A stretch of DNA of 64,000 nucleotides from Streptantibioticus_C sp963761325 (GTDB lineage: Bacteria; Actinomycetota; Actinomycetes; Streptomycetales; Streptomycetaceae), in assembly GCA_963761325.1 (NCBI GenBank), contig CAVXGZ010000008.1:1240001-1304000 (forward strand), written 5' to 3'. Below are positions 1-10,439 of this stretch, piece after piece (the first letter of the stretch is position 1; the number at the start of each line of letters is the position of its first letter). A program made the position numbers and the translations under genes. Under the pieces are notes generated by a model that saw nothing but the letters and a program-made list of their open reading frames with translations, did no database searches and was not told the DNA's origin.

Positions 1-303
1 TCGGCCCGGAAGGCGGGTTGGTGCCTCGGTGCCGTCCTTCGACGGTAAGGACTGGTGCGTCAAGACCCGGAGGTCCCTTCGGTGTTGGCGATCCCGCCTC
101 CCGGCCAGGAAGACGTTCGGATTGTCGCACACACGGACGATCCGTCAAACGGCTCCGGCAGCGCGATTCACCGGCGACGAAGCACGGCCGGCCGGCCACC
201 CGCCGCCGCACCTCATCGCAACCGCCACCACCGCCACACCGCTGCCACACCGCGCCCGGAGGCCGCCGACCAGCCTCGTGCACAACGCTCCGGGTCGCTA
301 CGC
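1..303. other. Left edge with no recognised gene
   Basis: Several short frames cross this stretch on both strands. None has a ribosome binding site, a recognisable domain or sensible amino acid composition; their products are arginine- and proline-rich shadow translations typical of high-GC DNA. I see no gene here. It may hold the downstream region of the VOC gene that ends at 304. Confidence 0.5.
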
Positions 304-756
304 CTACCTCGTACCGGCGGGCGGGTCGGCGTAGACGCCCTGCAGGATGCCGGTGGCCTGCCCGACCTCGATGAGGTAGCCGTCCGGGTCGCGCAGGTAG
401 CACCGCACCTCGGCCTTGCGGTCGATGGGCGGCGTGAGGAACTCGGCGCCCTTCGCACTCCACTGCCGGTGGCACGCCTCGATGTCGGCGACGCGGAGGT
501 TGAGGAAGCTGCTGACCGTGCCCGGGTCGCCGGGCGGGCGCAGGGTGACGTCCGGCTTGTCGGGGGTGGGGCCGCCGCCCGGGTTCATGATGATCCATCC
601 GTTGGCGAGCTTGATGGTGCAGGGGTTCTCCTCCAGCACCACCTCACCGCCGAGGACGTCTCTGTAGAAGGCGCGCGATCGGGCGACGTCGGCCACCGTC
701 AGGAAGTGGGTGAGCAGAAGCCCGGAATCCGGGGCGGGAAAACCGTCACGCTGCAT
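304..756 (-). CDS. VOC family (glyoxalase/bleomycin-resistance fold) protein
   Basis: This 150-residue protein has the length and layout of a single-chain vicinal oxygen chelate protein. The N-terminal half contains a strand-helix unit, with FLTVADVARSRAFYRDVLGG at about residues 18-37. The C-terminal half ends with the family-typical YLRDPDGYLIEVGQ at about residues 120-132. VOC proteins bind a metal or small molecule and act as lyases, dioxygenases or binding proteins; nothing here fixes the substrate. I chose the ATG at 754-756 because a GGAGG lies just upstream on the minus strand; the frame stays open further upstream but without a ribosome site or conserved sequence. It is transcribed away from the sedolisin gene at 1131. 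Confidence 0.8.
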   Translation of the reverse strand: MQRDGFPAPDSGLLLTHFLTVADVARSRAFYRDVLGGEVVLEENPCTIKLANGWIIMNPGGGPTPDKPDVTLRPPGDPGTVSSFLNLRVADIEACHRQWSAKGAEFLTPPIDRKAEVRCYLRDPDGYLIEVGQATGILQGVYADPPAGTR

Positions 757-1130
757 TCGAAGCCTCCAGGCGAATCGGATGTTTCCTTCCATAGTGAGGG
801 ATGAATGCCCGTGGGCACGGAGGAACACGGCCGGGGAAAAGCCGGCCGCGCCGGTGGTGAACGTGCCGCCGAATGCCCGACGCCACATGCCCCGCCGCCG
901 ATGATCTCCGCCGCGTCGGAACCGTCGCCGAACCGTTCTCGTCCCCGACAACGCACGAACGGCGAGCCGTTGGGAAACCCCCGGTGCGCCCCCGGTACCG
1001 GCTGGACGCATTCGCCGATCGCTAATATGCACACGGGCGTGCGACGACCGAAGGTCGGCAACGGGGGGAGCACGCACGCCTGGCGGTCCGTCACGGCTCC
1101 CGGACGACTTCGAGGAGAACGGTTCAGACC
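757..1130. other. Divergent intergenic region, VOC gene / sedolisin
   Basis: About 370 bp separates two divergent genes and should hold both promoters. A TAATAT at 1023-1028 could be a -10 element for the protease gene, but I see no convincing -35 at 17 bp. A GAGGAG at about 1113-1118 is the likely ribosome site for the GTG at 1131. Longer frames crossing the region are shadows. Confidence 0.4.
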
Positions 1131-3491
1131 GTGAGCTACCCGCCGTACACCAACGGTCCCTACCCGCCCCAGCAGCCACAGCCCCCGCAGCAGCCGGGGC
1201 CCGGCTACGGCGGCTGGCCCCCACCGCAGCCCCCGCCCAACCCGTACGGCGGCGGCTGGCCCGCACAGCAACCGCCGTACGGCGGCCAGCCTCCCTACGG
1301 CGGCCAACCTCCCTACGGCGGCCAACCCCCCTACGGCGGTCAGCCTCCGTACGGCGGGCAGCCCCCTTACGGCGGCGGTCCCGGCATGCCGGGCGGTCCG
1401 GGCGGTCCCGGTCGCCCGGGCCGGCCGAAGAAGCGGCTCTTCGTCACGCTCGGCGTCGTGCTCGCCGTCGTCGTCGCCGGCGTGGCTCTGGAGAACTTCA
1501 CGCACAACTCCCCCGGCGACGACGTTCCGACCCCGGCGGACCTGAACCCCGGCGGCGCGACCGTCAACGCCAGCTGGAAGCTGCCCGGTTGGGCCACGAA
1601 GGCGAACGACCTCGGGCCGGCCGACCCGCGGACGATCGTGACCGGGACCGTCTGGTACGCCACCAAGAACCCGAAGAACCTCGCCGGCTACGCGATCGCG
1701 GTGGGCACCCCCGGATCACCCGACTACCACAAGTACCTGACGCCCGCTCAGTTCAGCTCGACCTTCACCACCAAGCAGAACGCCGCCTCGGCGGTCGGGC
1801 AGTGGGTGACGCGGAGCAGGATGACCATCGTCTCGCAGAACGCCCAGTCCATGGTCGTCTCCAGCACGCTGGGCAACGTCGAGACCCAGCTGAAGGTCAA
1901 GGTGGACCGCTTCAAGCACGACGGCCGGATCGACATATCCCCGCGGACCCAGCCGCGGGTTCCCGCGGCCGTCACCAAGTACGTCTCCAGCATCACCGGT
2001 CTGACCAGCACGGCGCCCGTCGACAACGACCTCGTCTCCGCGGCGGGGCCGGCGGCGGCCGGCGGGAGGTCCGCGGGATCCGGCACGTACGCCCCCGCCG
2101 CCTACCCCGGCGTCCAGAGCCAGGCGTGCAGCGCCTACTGGGCCCAGAAGCACCACGACGACGCGCCCGCGGGTCCCTCCGGCGGCACGTTGCCGATGCG
2201 GCTGTGCGGGTACACCCCCCAGCAGGTACGGGCGGCCTACGGGGTGAAGGCGAGCGGTCTGACCGGCAAGGGCATGACCGTGGCCGTCGTCGACGCCTTC
2301 GCCTCGCCCACCATGGAGAGCGATCTCGCCCGCTACAACCGGGAGATGGGCCTGCCGGCCTTCGCTCCCGGTCAGTTCCGGATGGTGGTGCCGCAGTCCT
2401 ACGACGCGCAGACCACCACCGCGGCGGAGGCCGAGGGCTGGTTCGGCGAGGAGATGCTGGACATCGAGGCCGTCCACACCATGGCCCCCGCGGCGAAGAT
2501 CGTCTACTACGGCACCAACCTCAACGGGCCGGACATGGACAACGCCCTGGAGACGATCGTCGGCACCCACTCCGCCGACATCGTCAGCTGCTCCTGGGGC
2601 GGCCCCGAGCAGGATCAGGACTCGCAGGAGATGCAGGCCGAGAACCAGATCTTCGAACAGGGCGCCGTGGAGGGCATCGGCTTCAACTTCTCCAGCGGCG
2701 ACAACGGCGACTACACCGTCGCCGCGGCCGGCAGCTCGACGAGCGAGACGTCCGTCCGCCCGGAGACGAACTTCCCGGCCAGCGACCCCTTCGTCACCGC
2801 CGTCGGCGGCACCAGCCTCGGCATCGACGCCCACGGCAGGCGGTCCTGGGAGATCGGCTGGGGCACCTGGGGATACCCGGTCTCCGGCGGCGGCTGGGAC
2901 GAGCGGGGCGAGTTCCTGGGCGGCGCGGGCGGCGGCACCAGCTCGGACTTCCTGGAACCCGGCTACCAGCAGGGCGTCGTCCCCGGCTCCCTCGCCACCA
3001 AGGCCACCGGCAAGGCCGACCGGGTGATCCCGGACGTCGGCATGCTCGCCGACGAGGCGACCGGCATCCTGGCCGGACAGAGCACCGGCGGCAGCGTGAA
3101 CGTCGTGCCGGGCGGCGACGGAGGCGTGACCCTCTCCGTGTCCGGCACCACGTACGCCGACTTCGAGGTCGGCGGCACCAGCCTCGCCGCGCCGCTCTTC
3201 TCCGGCATCGAGGCGCTGGCCGGACAGGCCGCCGGACGGCCGGTCGGCTTCGCCAACCCGGTGCTCTACAAGCTCAACGGCACCGGCGCCCTCCACGACA
3301 TCACCTCGACCGCGTCCGGCCTCGGATACACCCCGGCCATGGAGGACTGGGACAAGGACCACCAGCCGGTCATGGTCAGGCTCGGCGACGACACCTCGCT
3401 CAAGGCCACCGCCGGCTACGACGACGTGACCGGCGTCGGCACGCCCGCCCCCGACTTCTACACCTGGTTCCGCACCCACCCCAACGGTTGA
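1131..3491 (+). CDS. Sedolisin (S53) serine-carboxyl protease, membrane-anchored, proline-rich N-terminus
   Basis: This is a 786-residue protein. Residues 1-99 are a Pro/Gly/Tyr-rich cytoplasmic tail with six PPYGG(Q/G) repeats. A basic stop and one membrane segment (LFVTLGVVLAVVVAGVAL, about 103-120) follow. Next come a pro-kumamolisin activation domain (about 150-290) and the S53 catalytic domain. The sedolisin motifs are present: Glu440 and Asp444 in GEEMLDIE, the oxyanion Asp524 in SSGDNGDY, and the nucleophile Ser684 in GGTSLAAP. A C-terminal DDVTGVGTP fits the calcium loop. Such enzymes are acid-active endo- or tripeptidyl peptidases made as zymogens. The GTG start follows GAGGAG. A strong hairpin ends the transcript at 3521. 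The tail should place the protease outside the cell membrane. Confidence 0.9.
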   Translation: MSYPPYTNGPYPPQQPQPPQQPGPGYGGWPPPQPPPNPYGGGWPAQQPPYGGQPPYGGQPPYGGQPPYGGQPPYGGQPPYGGGPGMPGGPGGPGRPGRPKKRLFVTLGVVLAVVVAGVALENFTHNSPGDDVPTPADLNPGGATVNASWKLPGWATKANDLGPADPRTIVTGTVWYATKNPKNLAGYAIAVGTPGSPDYHKYLTPAQFSSTFTTKQNAASAVGQWVTRSRMTIVSQNAQSMVVSSTLGNVETQLKVKVDRFKHDGRIDISPRTQPRVPAAVTKYVSSITGLTSTAPVDNDLVSAAGPAAAGGRSAGSGTYAPAAYPGVQSQACSAYWAQKHHDDAPAGPSGGTLPMRLCGYTPQQVRAAYGVKASGLTGKGMTVAVVDAFASPTMESDLARYNREMGLPAFAPGQFRMVVPQSYDAQTTTAAEAEGWFGEEMLDIEAVHTMAPAAKIVYYGTNLNGPDMDNALETIVGTHSADIVSCSWGGPEQDQDSQEMQAENQIFEQGAVEGIGFNFSSGDNGDYTVAAAGSSTSETSVRPETNFPASDPFVTAVGGTSLGIDAHGRRSWEIGWGTWGYPVSGGGWDERGEFLGGAGGGTSSDFLEPGYQQGVVPGSLATKATGKADRVIPDVGMLADEATGILAGQSTGGSVNVVPGGDGGVTLSVSGTTYADFEVGGTSLAAPLFSGIEALAGQAAGRPVGFANPVLYKLNGTGALHDITSTASGLGYTPAMEDWDKDHQPVMVRLGDDTSLKATAGYDDVTGVGTPAPDFYTWFRTHPNG
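1272..1379 (+). repeat. Six tandem 18-nt repeats coding PPYGG(Q/G)
   Basis: In-frame 18-nt units inside the sedolisin gene encode PPYGGQ five times and PPYGGG once. The units differ mostly at third codon positions, so the repeat is kept at protein level rather than being a very recent DNA expansion. Similar proline/glycine/tyrosine tails precede single membrane segments in many actinobacterial surface proteins. Confidence 0.9.
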
Positions 3492-3520
3492 CAGGGGTGA
3501 CGGACGGTACACAGGCACAC

Positions 3521-3545
3521 GAACGGCCCCTGCCAGGGGCCGTTC
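3521..3545 (+). terminator. Hairpin terminator after the sedolisin gene
   Basis: A perfect 10-bp stem (GAACGGCCCC / GGGGCCGTTC) with a 5-nt loop lies 30 bp after the stop codon. No T-run follows, as is common in high-GC actinobacteria. Confidence 0.8.
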
Positions 3546-3837
3546 GGCGTTTCCGGGGTGGAACGCGCGGGCTTCGGCGACGTGGGACGGCTCCCGCCGC
3601 CGGCGGGCTGGGCGCCCTCGCGCGGGTTGTCAACGTTCAGGGGCATCGGTGGACATCCGGCGTAGTTATGGCCGTGACAATGTGACCATTTGCCCGTCCC
3701 GGCATCTTCTGGGAACCCGGTGAGGAAGGGACGACGTCCTGGTGCACGACCGCGTGACCCGCCGGGTCACGCACGGGGGCCGACGTCCATCACCGACTAC
3801 AGGCGAGCGAGATCCGCCTGTCCGAGGAGCTGGAAGC
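3546..3837. other. Intergenic region before the PBP gene
   Basis: This holds the presumed promoter of the penicillin-binding protein gene. A frame open from 3742 is continuous with it, but its first residues are not conserved-looking and it lacks a ribosome site. I do not see a clear -35/-10 pair. Confidence 0.4.
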
Positions 3838-5703
3838 ATGAGCGAGAACCGGCGAACGCCGTCAGAGCCCCACTCCCGCGGCGGCCCCGCCGCGGGAGGC
3901 GCGATGCCGCCGACGCCTCTCGGGCCTCCGGCCCCGCAGGCGCACCCGGCACACCCGTCGGCGCGGGAGCGATGGCCCGGCGCCCCGGCGCACGACGAGG
4001 ACACCACCCGCGCACGGCACGCGCGCCGACGACGACGGACGCCCGGGCTGTCCTTCCTGACCGGCCCGCGCACCCACCGCGCCACCAGAGGCGCGCTGAT
4101 CGGCGGCGCCTGCGCGGTGGTGGTCGGCGTGGCCGGGTACGGCGGCTACACCGCGTTCCACGGCGGGTCCGCCGGCACGGTCGCGGGCCACGCCGCCCGC
4201 AAACCCTCGCCGCGGATCACCACGCCGCCGTCGGAGACCGAGGTGACGACCACCGCGCGCCGGTTCCTGGCCGCCTGGTCCTCGGGCGACATCCGCACGG
4301 CCGCGGGCCTGACCGACGACGCCGCGCAGGCCGCCGGTCAGCTCGACGTCTTCCGCACCCGGCTGCACGCCGCCGCCGTCGCGTTCCGGAGCCGGCCGGC
4401 CCGCGGCGCGAGCGTGCCGTTCTCGGCCGACGCGAGCTTCGACCACGACGGGCAGCGGTCCGTCTGGCACTACGACTGCGCGCTGACCGTCATCCGTGAC
4501 GCCGCCGGCCGCCCCGCGGTCAAGTGGACGCCGTCCGTGCTGTATCCGGGCCTGGGTCCGGGCGAGAGCCTGCGCACCGCGGACACCGTCGAGCCCCCGT
4601 TGACCGTGCTGGACCGCACCGGCAAGGAGCTGACCGCCGCCCGCTACCCCTCGCTCGGCCCGGTCCTGGACAGCCTGCGGGCGCGCTACGGCACCGCGAC
4701 CGGCGGCACGCCCGGCACCGAGATCCAGGTGGCCGACGCGAGCGGCCGGCCGGGACGCTCCCTGCACCAGCTCTCCCGGGGCAGCGCCGGCAAGCCGCTG
4801 ACGACCTCGATCGACGCCGGTCTGCAGTCCGCCGCGGAACAGGCGGTCGCCGCCCAGGGCCACTCGGCCTCCACGGTCGTCATGCAGCCGAGCACCGGCG
4901 CGGTCCTGGCCATCGCCGACAAGCCCTCCTCCGGGTACGACATAGCGATGAGCGGCACCTACGCACCCGGCTCCACCTTCAAGCTGATCACCGCCTCAAC
5001 CGCCCTTGAGACCGGGAGGGTCGCCCCCGACAAGCGGCTCGACTGCCCGAAGACCTACGACTACGGCGGCCAGTTGTTCCACAACGTCGACCACTTCTCG
5101 CTCCGCGACGCCACGATGGCCCAGGACTTCGCCCAGTCCTGCAACACCGCCTTCATCTCCACCGCGGCGTTCCTGCCCGACGACGCCGTCTCCCAGGAGG
5201 CCCGCGACGACTTCGGGATCGGGCTCGACTGGAACGTCGGCGTGCCCGCCTACAGCGGCAGTGTCCCGGCGGCGGTCGGCGCGATGAAGGCGCAGTCGTA
5301 CATCGGGCAGGGCAAGGACCTGATGAGCCCGCTGGCCATGGCGTCGGTGACCTCCACCGTCAAGACCGGCGGCTTCCACCAGCCCTACGTCGTCCCGCCG
5401 TCCTTCGACCACCGCGCGCTCGCCCGGGCGCCGCGGCGGCTGAGCGGCTCGGTGGCCGCGCAGGTGCGCTCCATGATGAGGCTGACCGCCCGGTCCGGAA
5501 CGGCCGCCCCCGCGGTGTCCGGGATCAGCGGCGACGTCGGCGCGAAGACCGGCACCGCCGAAGTCGACGGGCAGTCCAAGCCGAACAGCTGGTTCGTGGC
5601 CTACCGGGACGACGTGGCCGCCGCCGCCACCGTTCCGGACAGCGGTGAGGGCTTCAAGTACGCCGGGCCCATCGTCGCCGCCATCCTCAGGGCGGCCGGC
5701 TGA
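3838..5703 (+). CDS. Penicillin-binding protein (class B-like D,D-transpeptidase) with MecA_N/NTF2-like domain
   Basis: This 621-residue protein starts at an ATG preceded by CCGAGGAG at 3819-3826. It has a Pro-rich cytoplasmic N-terminus, one membrane segment (about 84-106), an NTF2-like domain resembling MecA_N (about 130-240), a dimerisation linker and a transpeptidase domain. All three penicillin-binding motifs are visible: Ser379-x-x-Lys382 (GSTFK), Ser434-Cys-Asn436 (SCN) and Lys570-Thr-Gly (KTG). It should crosslink peptidoglycan outside the membrane. No transglycosylase domain is present. In streptomycetes such proteins are numerous; nothing links this copy to division or to antibiotic resistance specifically. 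Confidence 0.9.
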   Translation: MSENRRTPSEPHSRGGPAAGGAMPPTPLGPPAPQAHPAHPSARERWPGAPAHDEDTTRARHARRRRRTPGLSFLTGPRTHRATRGALIGGACAVVVGVAGYGGYTAFHGGSAGTVAGHAARKPSPRITTPPSETEVTTTARRFLAAWSSGDIRTAAGLTDDAAQAAGQLDVFRTRLHAAAVAFRSRPARGASVPFSADASFDHDGQRSVWHYDCALTVIRDAAGRPAVKWTPSVLYPGLGPGESLRTADTVEPPLTVLDRTGKELTAARYPSLGPVLDSLRARYGTATGGTPGTEIQVADASGRPGRSLHQLSRGSAGKPLTTSIDAGLQSAAEQAVAAQGHSASTVVMQPSTGAVLAIADKPSSGYDIAMSGTYAPGSTFKLITASTALETGRVAPDKRLDCPKTYDYGGQLFHNVDHFSLRDATMAQDFAQSCNTAFISTAAFLPDDAVSQEARDDFGIGLDWNVGVPAYSGSVPAAVGAMKAQSYIGQGKDLMSPLAMASVTSTVKTGGFHQPYVVPPSFDHRALARAPRRLSGSVAAQVRSMMRLTARSGTAAPAVSGISGDVGAKTGTAEVDGQSKPNSWFVAYRDDVAAAATVPDSGEGFKYAGPIVAAILRAAG

Positions 5704-5741
5704 CGAGGGCCGGGACGCCGGCGGCAGCGGCCCAAAACGGT

Positions 5742-5782
5742 CGGAGTCCGCCCGCCGGCGTGGTGCCGGCGGGCGGACTCCG
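5742..5782. terminator. Bidirectional terminator between PBP and GH92 genes
   Basis: An 18-bp perfect inverted repeat (arms 5742-5759 and 5765-5782, 5-nt loop GTGGT) lies between two convergent genes, 39 bp after the PBP stop and 13 bp from the stop of the minus-strand gene. It can serve both. Confidence 0.9.
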
Positions 5783-5794
5783 GGGTCGGCGACG

Positions 5795-8700
5795 TCAGCC
5801 GGTGGTGATGGCGAAGACGTGCATGGCGGTGGACGCGGTCGTGTTGCTGATGTCGGGGAGGGTGACCGAGGCCACCGTCTTGGACGAGTCGACCGGGACC
5901 GTGGTGGCGTAGACGTACATCGGGATCGCCTGGGGCCCGCCGCCGTTCACGTTGCGGTAGCTCATGGTGGCGACCGCCGTTTCGCCGGCTCCCGGGCCCT
6001 GCGCCCAGTCGCTGGACGGAACGGTCTGCGTGGTCGACGTGCCGTCGGTGTAGGTGATGGTGATCGGACCGGATGTCGTGCCGTTCGAGGCCGACTCCAG
6101 CAGGCCGAGCTTGCCGGCCCCGGCCGCTCCGTGGACCAGGATCGTCTGACCGGCGGCAAGGATGTTGTCGTCGGCGCACGAGGCGGTGTCGGGCCAGGTG
6201 TAGGTGAGCCCGCCGCTGCTGACGGTGCCGCCGGGGGTCAGCCCGGCCGCCGACAGTGCCTGCGCCGAGTAGCTGTACCCGCCGCCGTCGTAGTCGGCGC
6301 ACGAGGTGTCGCTGTCGTCGGAGATGCCGGCGTTGTCGTAGTAGTCGGCCGGGTCGGCGGTCGGCGTGATCCCCAGTTCGGGACTGTCGGAGACGTCACC
6401 GGAGTTGTCGACCACCGTCACCGACGCGGGAGTGCCCGCCCAGACCTGGTACTCGCCGTCCGGTCCGCTCGGGGTCGGCACGGTGAAGGTGATCGCCGTG
6501 TCGCTCCAGCTGTCGATGGTGAGGGAGGCGGTGTTGCCGGGCGAGCCCCAGTTCGTCCCGTTGTCGCTGAACGCCAGGTAGCCGTTGCCCTGCGAGGGAC
6601 CGAAGCCGGTGCCGTTGATCGTCACCTGGTCGCCGGCCTTGGCGCTGCCGGTGCTCAGCGAGGTGGCGACCGGGCCGGTCATCGCGGTGGTGGAGGTGCC
6701 GATGGAGAAGATGTGCTCCTGTCCGTCGCCGGTGCCGTTCGGCAGGGTGACGCTGGTGAGCGTCCTGCCCGGGTCGACCGGGACCGCGGTGTAGAACACG
6801 TCCGTGCTCACGGACTGCTGGCCGCCCGTGCACGTCGGGCAGTTGCGGTAGGTCGTGGCCGCCGCGACCTTGTTGCCGTACGACGGCTTGCCGCTGCCGC
6901 CGTTCAGCGTCCAGTCGCTGAGCCCGAGGTAGTAGGTGCCGGTGCTGCCGTCGGAGTAGTGCAGCGTGACGGGTCCCGACACCGGGCCGGAGGTCGCGGA
7001 ACCGAGGAACGCGAGCTTCTGCGTTCCGGCCGCCGCGTCTACGGTGACCGTCTGCCCCTGGGGAATCGTGTTGTCGGGGAAGCCGGCGGACGGCAGCGGC
7101 CAGGAGAAGGTCACCCCGTCGACCGTGACGTCGTGCCCGGCGGTGAACCCGTCCGCCGCCAGAGCCGCCGCGGAGTAGCTGTACCCGTTGCCGTCGATGT
7201 CGGCGGTCGCCTCGTCGCTGCTGTCCGAGATGCCCACGTTGTCGAAGGTCGACAGCAGGCTGCCGGGAGTGGCGACCAGGACGGTCTGGTTCAGCGGCTC
7301 GGTGGCGCCGGTGCTCTCCGTGGTCACGGTGACGGGCGCGCTGTAGAAGTTCTGCGTGGTGCCCGCGTCGGCCGACACCGTCAGATCGGCGGTCCCGGTG
7401 CCGTGCGGCGGGAGCTGGATCGTGGCCGAGCCCGGCGTGATCGTGACCCCGGACGGCGCCTCGATGCCGACCTTGACCTTCTGCGGCCGGTCGGTGGCGT
7501 TGTCGGCGCCGACCGTGATCGTGGTGGACTTGCCCGGCGCGACCGTCGCGGTCTGGTCGGTGAGGTAGCCCACCGTCGCCGTGGTGCCGGAGGCGTCGGA
7601 CGGCGGCGCGTCCTGCGGAGCGGTGCCCCACGCGGTCGGCGTCGAGCTGAGCGTCCAGTCCAGGGTCGCGCCCTTGTCCAACGCGCGGTAGCTGGTGGAC
7701 AGCTTCTGGTCCGGCGCTGCCGTCGATCCGCAGCGACTTGGCGAAGTACTCGTTCTGGGCGTCCGGCGCGTTGATCGTGATCGTCCTGCCGTTGGACAGG
7801 GTGATCTGCTCGTGCGCGAACCCGGGGGTGCTCAGCAGCAGGGTGTCGGAGCCGGGGTTCTCCGGGTAGAGGCCGAGCTGCTGCCAGACGTCGGTGGCAC
7901 TCATCGCGCCGAGGTCGTCGTTGTTGGCGAGACCGCTGGGCCCGGGCTGGTAGACGGTCGTCTCGATGGTGTGGATGGCCGTCTGCGCCCCGGCGGGGTC
8001 GCCGGCGTAGTAGGCCGCGTACTGCTCGCCGAGGTCGAACTCGTTGGCGATCTCGGCGTGCACGCCCGCCGCGTTCGGCTGGGAGAGGTAGTCCTGCAGC
8101 GCGGGCACGACCTTGGAGTCGCCGCCGAGCAGGTTGAACAGCGTCGGGTAGTCCTGCGGCACCTCCCACAGGTATTCGTAGGCGTCGCCCTCGACGTAGT
8201 CCGGCTCGTTGTTCTGCTGGGTGGTCTTGGTGATGCCCTGCTCGAACTGCCCGTTCTCGTAGCGCGCGTTCAGCAGGCCGTTGTTCGGGTCGAAGGTGTT
8301 CTCCCAGTTGTTGGCGCGCGCCTTGAGCATGGCGGCGTCGCCGCTGTCGCCGAGCGACTTCGCGAAGCTGGACAGGGCGAAGTCCGCGACGTCGTCCTCC
8401 AGTTGGGTGGCGATGACACCGTGGGCGTTGCAGCAGCCGTAGGTGCCGTCCTCGGGCAGGTAGCCGTACTTCTGCTCCAGGGCCTCGCCGGGGCGCGCGT
8501 CGTTGACGGTGGTGGCCTCCTTGACCATGTCGGCCAGCGCCTGCCCGGTGTGGAACCCGTGGGCACCGAACGCGTAGTAGTCGGAGATGATCGCGTCCTC
8601 GGGGTCACCGACCATCACGTAGTTGTTGGCCTGCAGGTAGCCCCACTGCTGCAGGACTCCGTCCTCCGCGTAGTAGTTGACCTGCGACTGCGCCTGGTCC

Positions 8701-10082
8701 GAGGCGGCCGACGGGTCGAGCATGGCCTGCAGTTGGGCGGTCGTGTGGTAGATGTCCCAACCGGAGTACATGCCGTACTGGTTCTTCTGCCCCGACGCCA
8801 GCGTGTGCGTCTTCTCGTCCGACCCCATGAACTGGCCGTTGACGTCGCTGGTCACGTTGGGGTCGATGAAGTCCTTGTACAGCAGGCTGTAGAACTCCTG
8901 GGTCTTCGCGTAGGTGTCGCCGGAGACCTTGATCTTGCCGAGCAGTTCGTTCCAGGTGTGGCGCGCCGCGGCTTCGACCGCGTCGAAGTTCCAACCGGGG
9001 TTCTCGGTCTGCCAGTTGAGCTGGGCGTTCGCGGCGCTCACGTAGGAGATGCCGACCTTGGCGTTCACCACCGGGTTGGACGTGGTGTCGAAGCCGACGT
9101 ACACGGCGGACGGGTCGGTCTTCCCGGAGGCCGTGATCACCTGCGACGAGGCGAACGGCTGGTCGAACTTGATGTCGAAGTACACCGTGTAGAGCTGGGA
9201 CTGGCCGTCGTTGGTCGACTCGCCGCAGAAGTCGCCGGTGGTGACCGAGCCGGAGACCTCGTCGTTCCCGACGATCTGCGCGGTGTCGGCGGTGACGTCG
9301 TTCTGGCTGTCCCGCAGCTTGATGTCGAAGCCCGCGTCGCTCCCCTTCGGGAAGGTGAACCGGCCCATCGAGCTGTGCGGGGTCGCGGTGAACTCCGACG
9401 TGACGGGGTTGTCGGTCCCGTTGCTCTGCGCGGAGTAGTAACCCGCCTGCGCGGTCTCGTTCGTGTGGCTGATCGGCGTGGTCACGTCGTTCGGGTCGGT
9501 CCCGGACGGGAGGGCCGAGGTGACCGGCAGGATCGGCACGTCGCCCGCGGCGCCGCAGCCCGGCCCGGACACGTGGTCGAGGCTGTAGCCGGTGAGCGTG
9601 GTGTCGGTGTAGCTGTAGCCACCGCCCGCGTTGCGGTCGGGCAGCGTGTCGGGTGACCACTGCACCATCCCGTAGGGCACTTCCGCGCCCGGGAAGGTGT
9701 TGCCGCCGCCGGTGGTCCAGGTGCGGGTGTCCACGAGGGACGCCAGGTCGGTGACGGGCCGGTCCACGGTGCCGGTGTTCCTGGCACCCGCCGGCAGCCT
9801 GGTCTTGGCGACGGGCCGTTGGCAGTCGGTGACGCGACCGGTAGCGGTCACCGAGCAGGTCGCGCCCGGCTCTCCCGCGGTCAACCGCTTTCCACCGGTG
9901 TGCGGGCCGGCGGAGGCGCCGGGCCCCGGTGCCGCGCTGACGCTGGGCTTCGGGGATGTGCTGGCGCTCGGGCTCGGCGTGGCGCTCGCCTGGGCGAGCC
10001 CGGTGAGCATGAGGGTACTCGTCGCTGTCAGAACGGTCAGGGCCGGCCAACGGCCTATGCCTTGACGTCGTCTCCACTTCAC
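5795..10082 (-). pseudogene. Secreted GH92 alpha-mannosidase, split by one frameshift near 7711-7716
   Basis: Read on the minus strand, a GTG at 10080-10082 with GAGGAG seven bases upstream starts a protein with an arginine-rich, Tat/Sec-like signal (RRRQGIGRWPALTVL then a hydrophobic run ending AQASA). About 790 residues of GH92 sequence follow, including the NNDDLGAMSA region that carries the catalytic base in this family. After KSLRIDGSAG the frame breaks. The sequence continues in another frame as DQKLSTSYRALDKG and runs about 640 residues: a NEW3-type domain, a module with pattern NVGISDSSDE, an IPT/TIG-like domain, and a second copy of the module (NAGISDDSDT). Total about 1430 residues. 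Known GH92 enzymes are calcium-dependent exo-alpha-mannosidases that trim fungal or host N-glycans. Everything on both sides of the break looks intact, so a one-base sequencing error or a very recent mutation are equally possible. Confidence 0.85.
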
Positions 10083-10439
10083 CGTTGAACTCCTCGACAG
10101 ATCCGCCGTCACCATCGCGATGCAGTGCCGAGGGAGGTTGGTCAGGCCTTGCTCGCCATGCGATGACAACGATGTCAGATAGTTTCACTGGTTATGGTGG
10201 CCCGTTGTCGCAGGCACGTCAAGGTATCCGGGGACCGGTGTTCTCCGCGACCGTCTCCGACACGGCTGGGCGCGCGGCGAGTTCGCCGACGAGGACGGCC
10301 GCGTCTCGCTTGGCGGGCAGGGACTACTCCGTGGGGGTCACCACCGCCGACGGGGGACGGCACGGTCCGCACGCCGCCGAGCCTTCCCGGCGGAGGGCGC
10401 GGCCGGGGAGACCGGTCTCCATCACCGCGTTCGCCGCCA
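10083..10439. other. Spacer between GH92 and the transposase relic
   Basis: This holds the promoter region of the GH92 gene and probably the decayed left part of the insertion sequence. No intact gene or terminal inverted repeat could be assigned. Confidence 0.35.

Noticed and set aside
1272..1379. CRISPR-like short repeat
   Set aside because: The repeats are contiguous 18-nt coding units without spacers, inside a protease gene.
6396..10169. A single 1257-codon frame covering the mannosidase
   Set aside because: Only the part from 10082 to about 7712 is real. Downstream of the break it is out of frame and turns Arg-rich, and upstream of 10082 it lacks a ribosome site.
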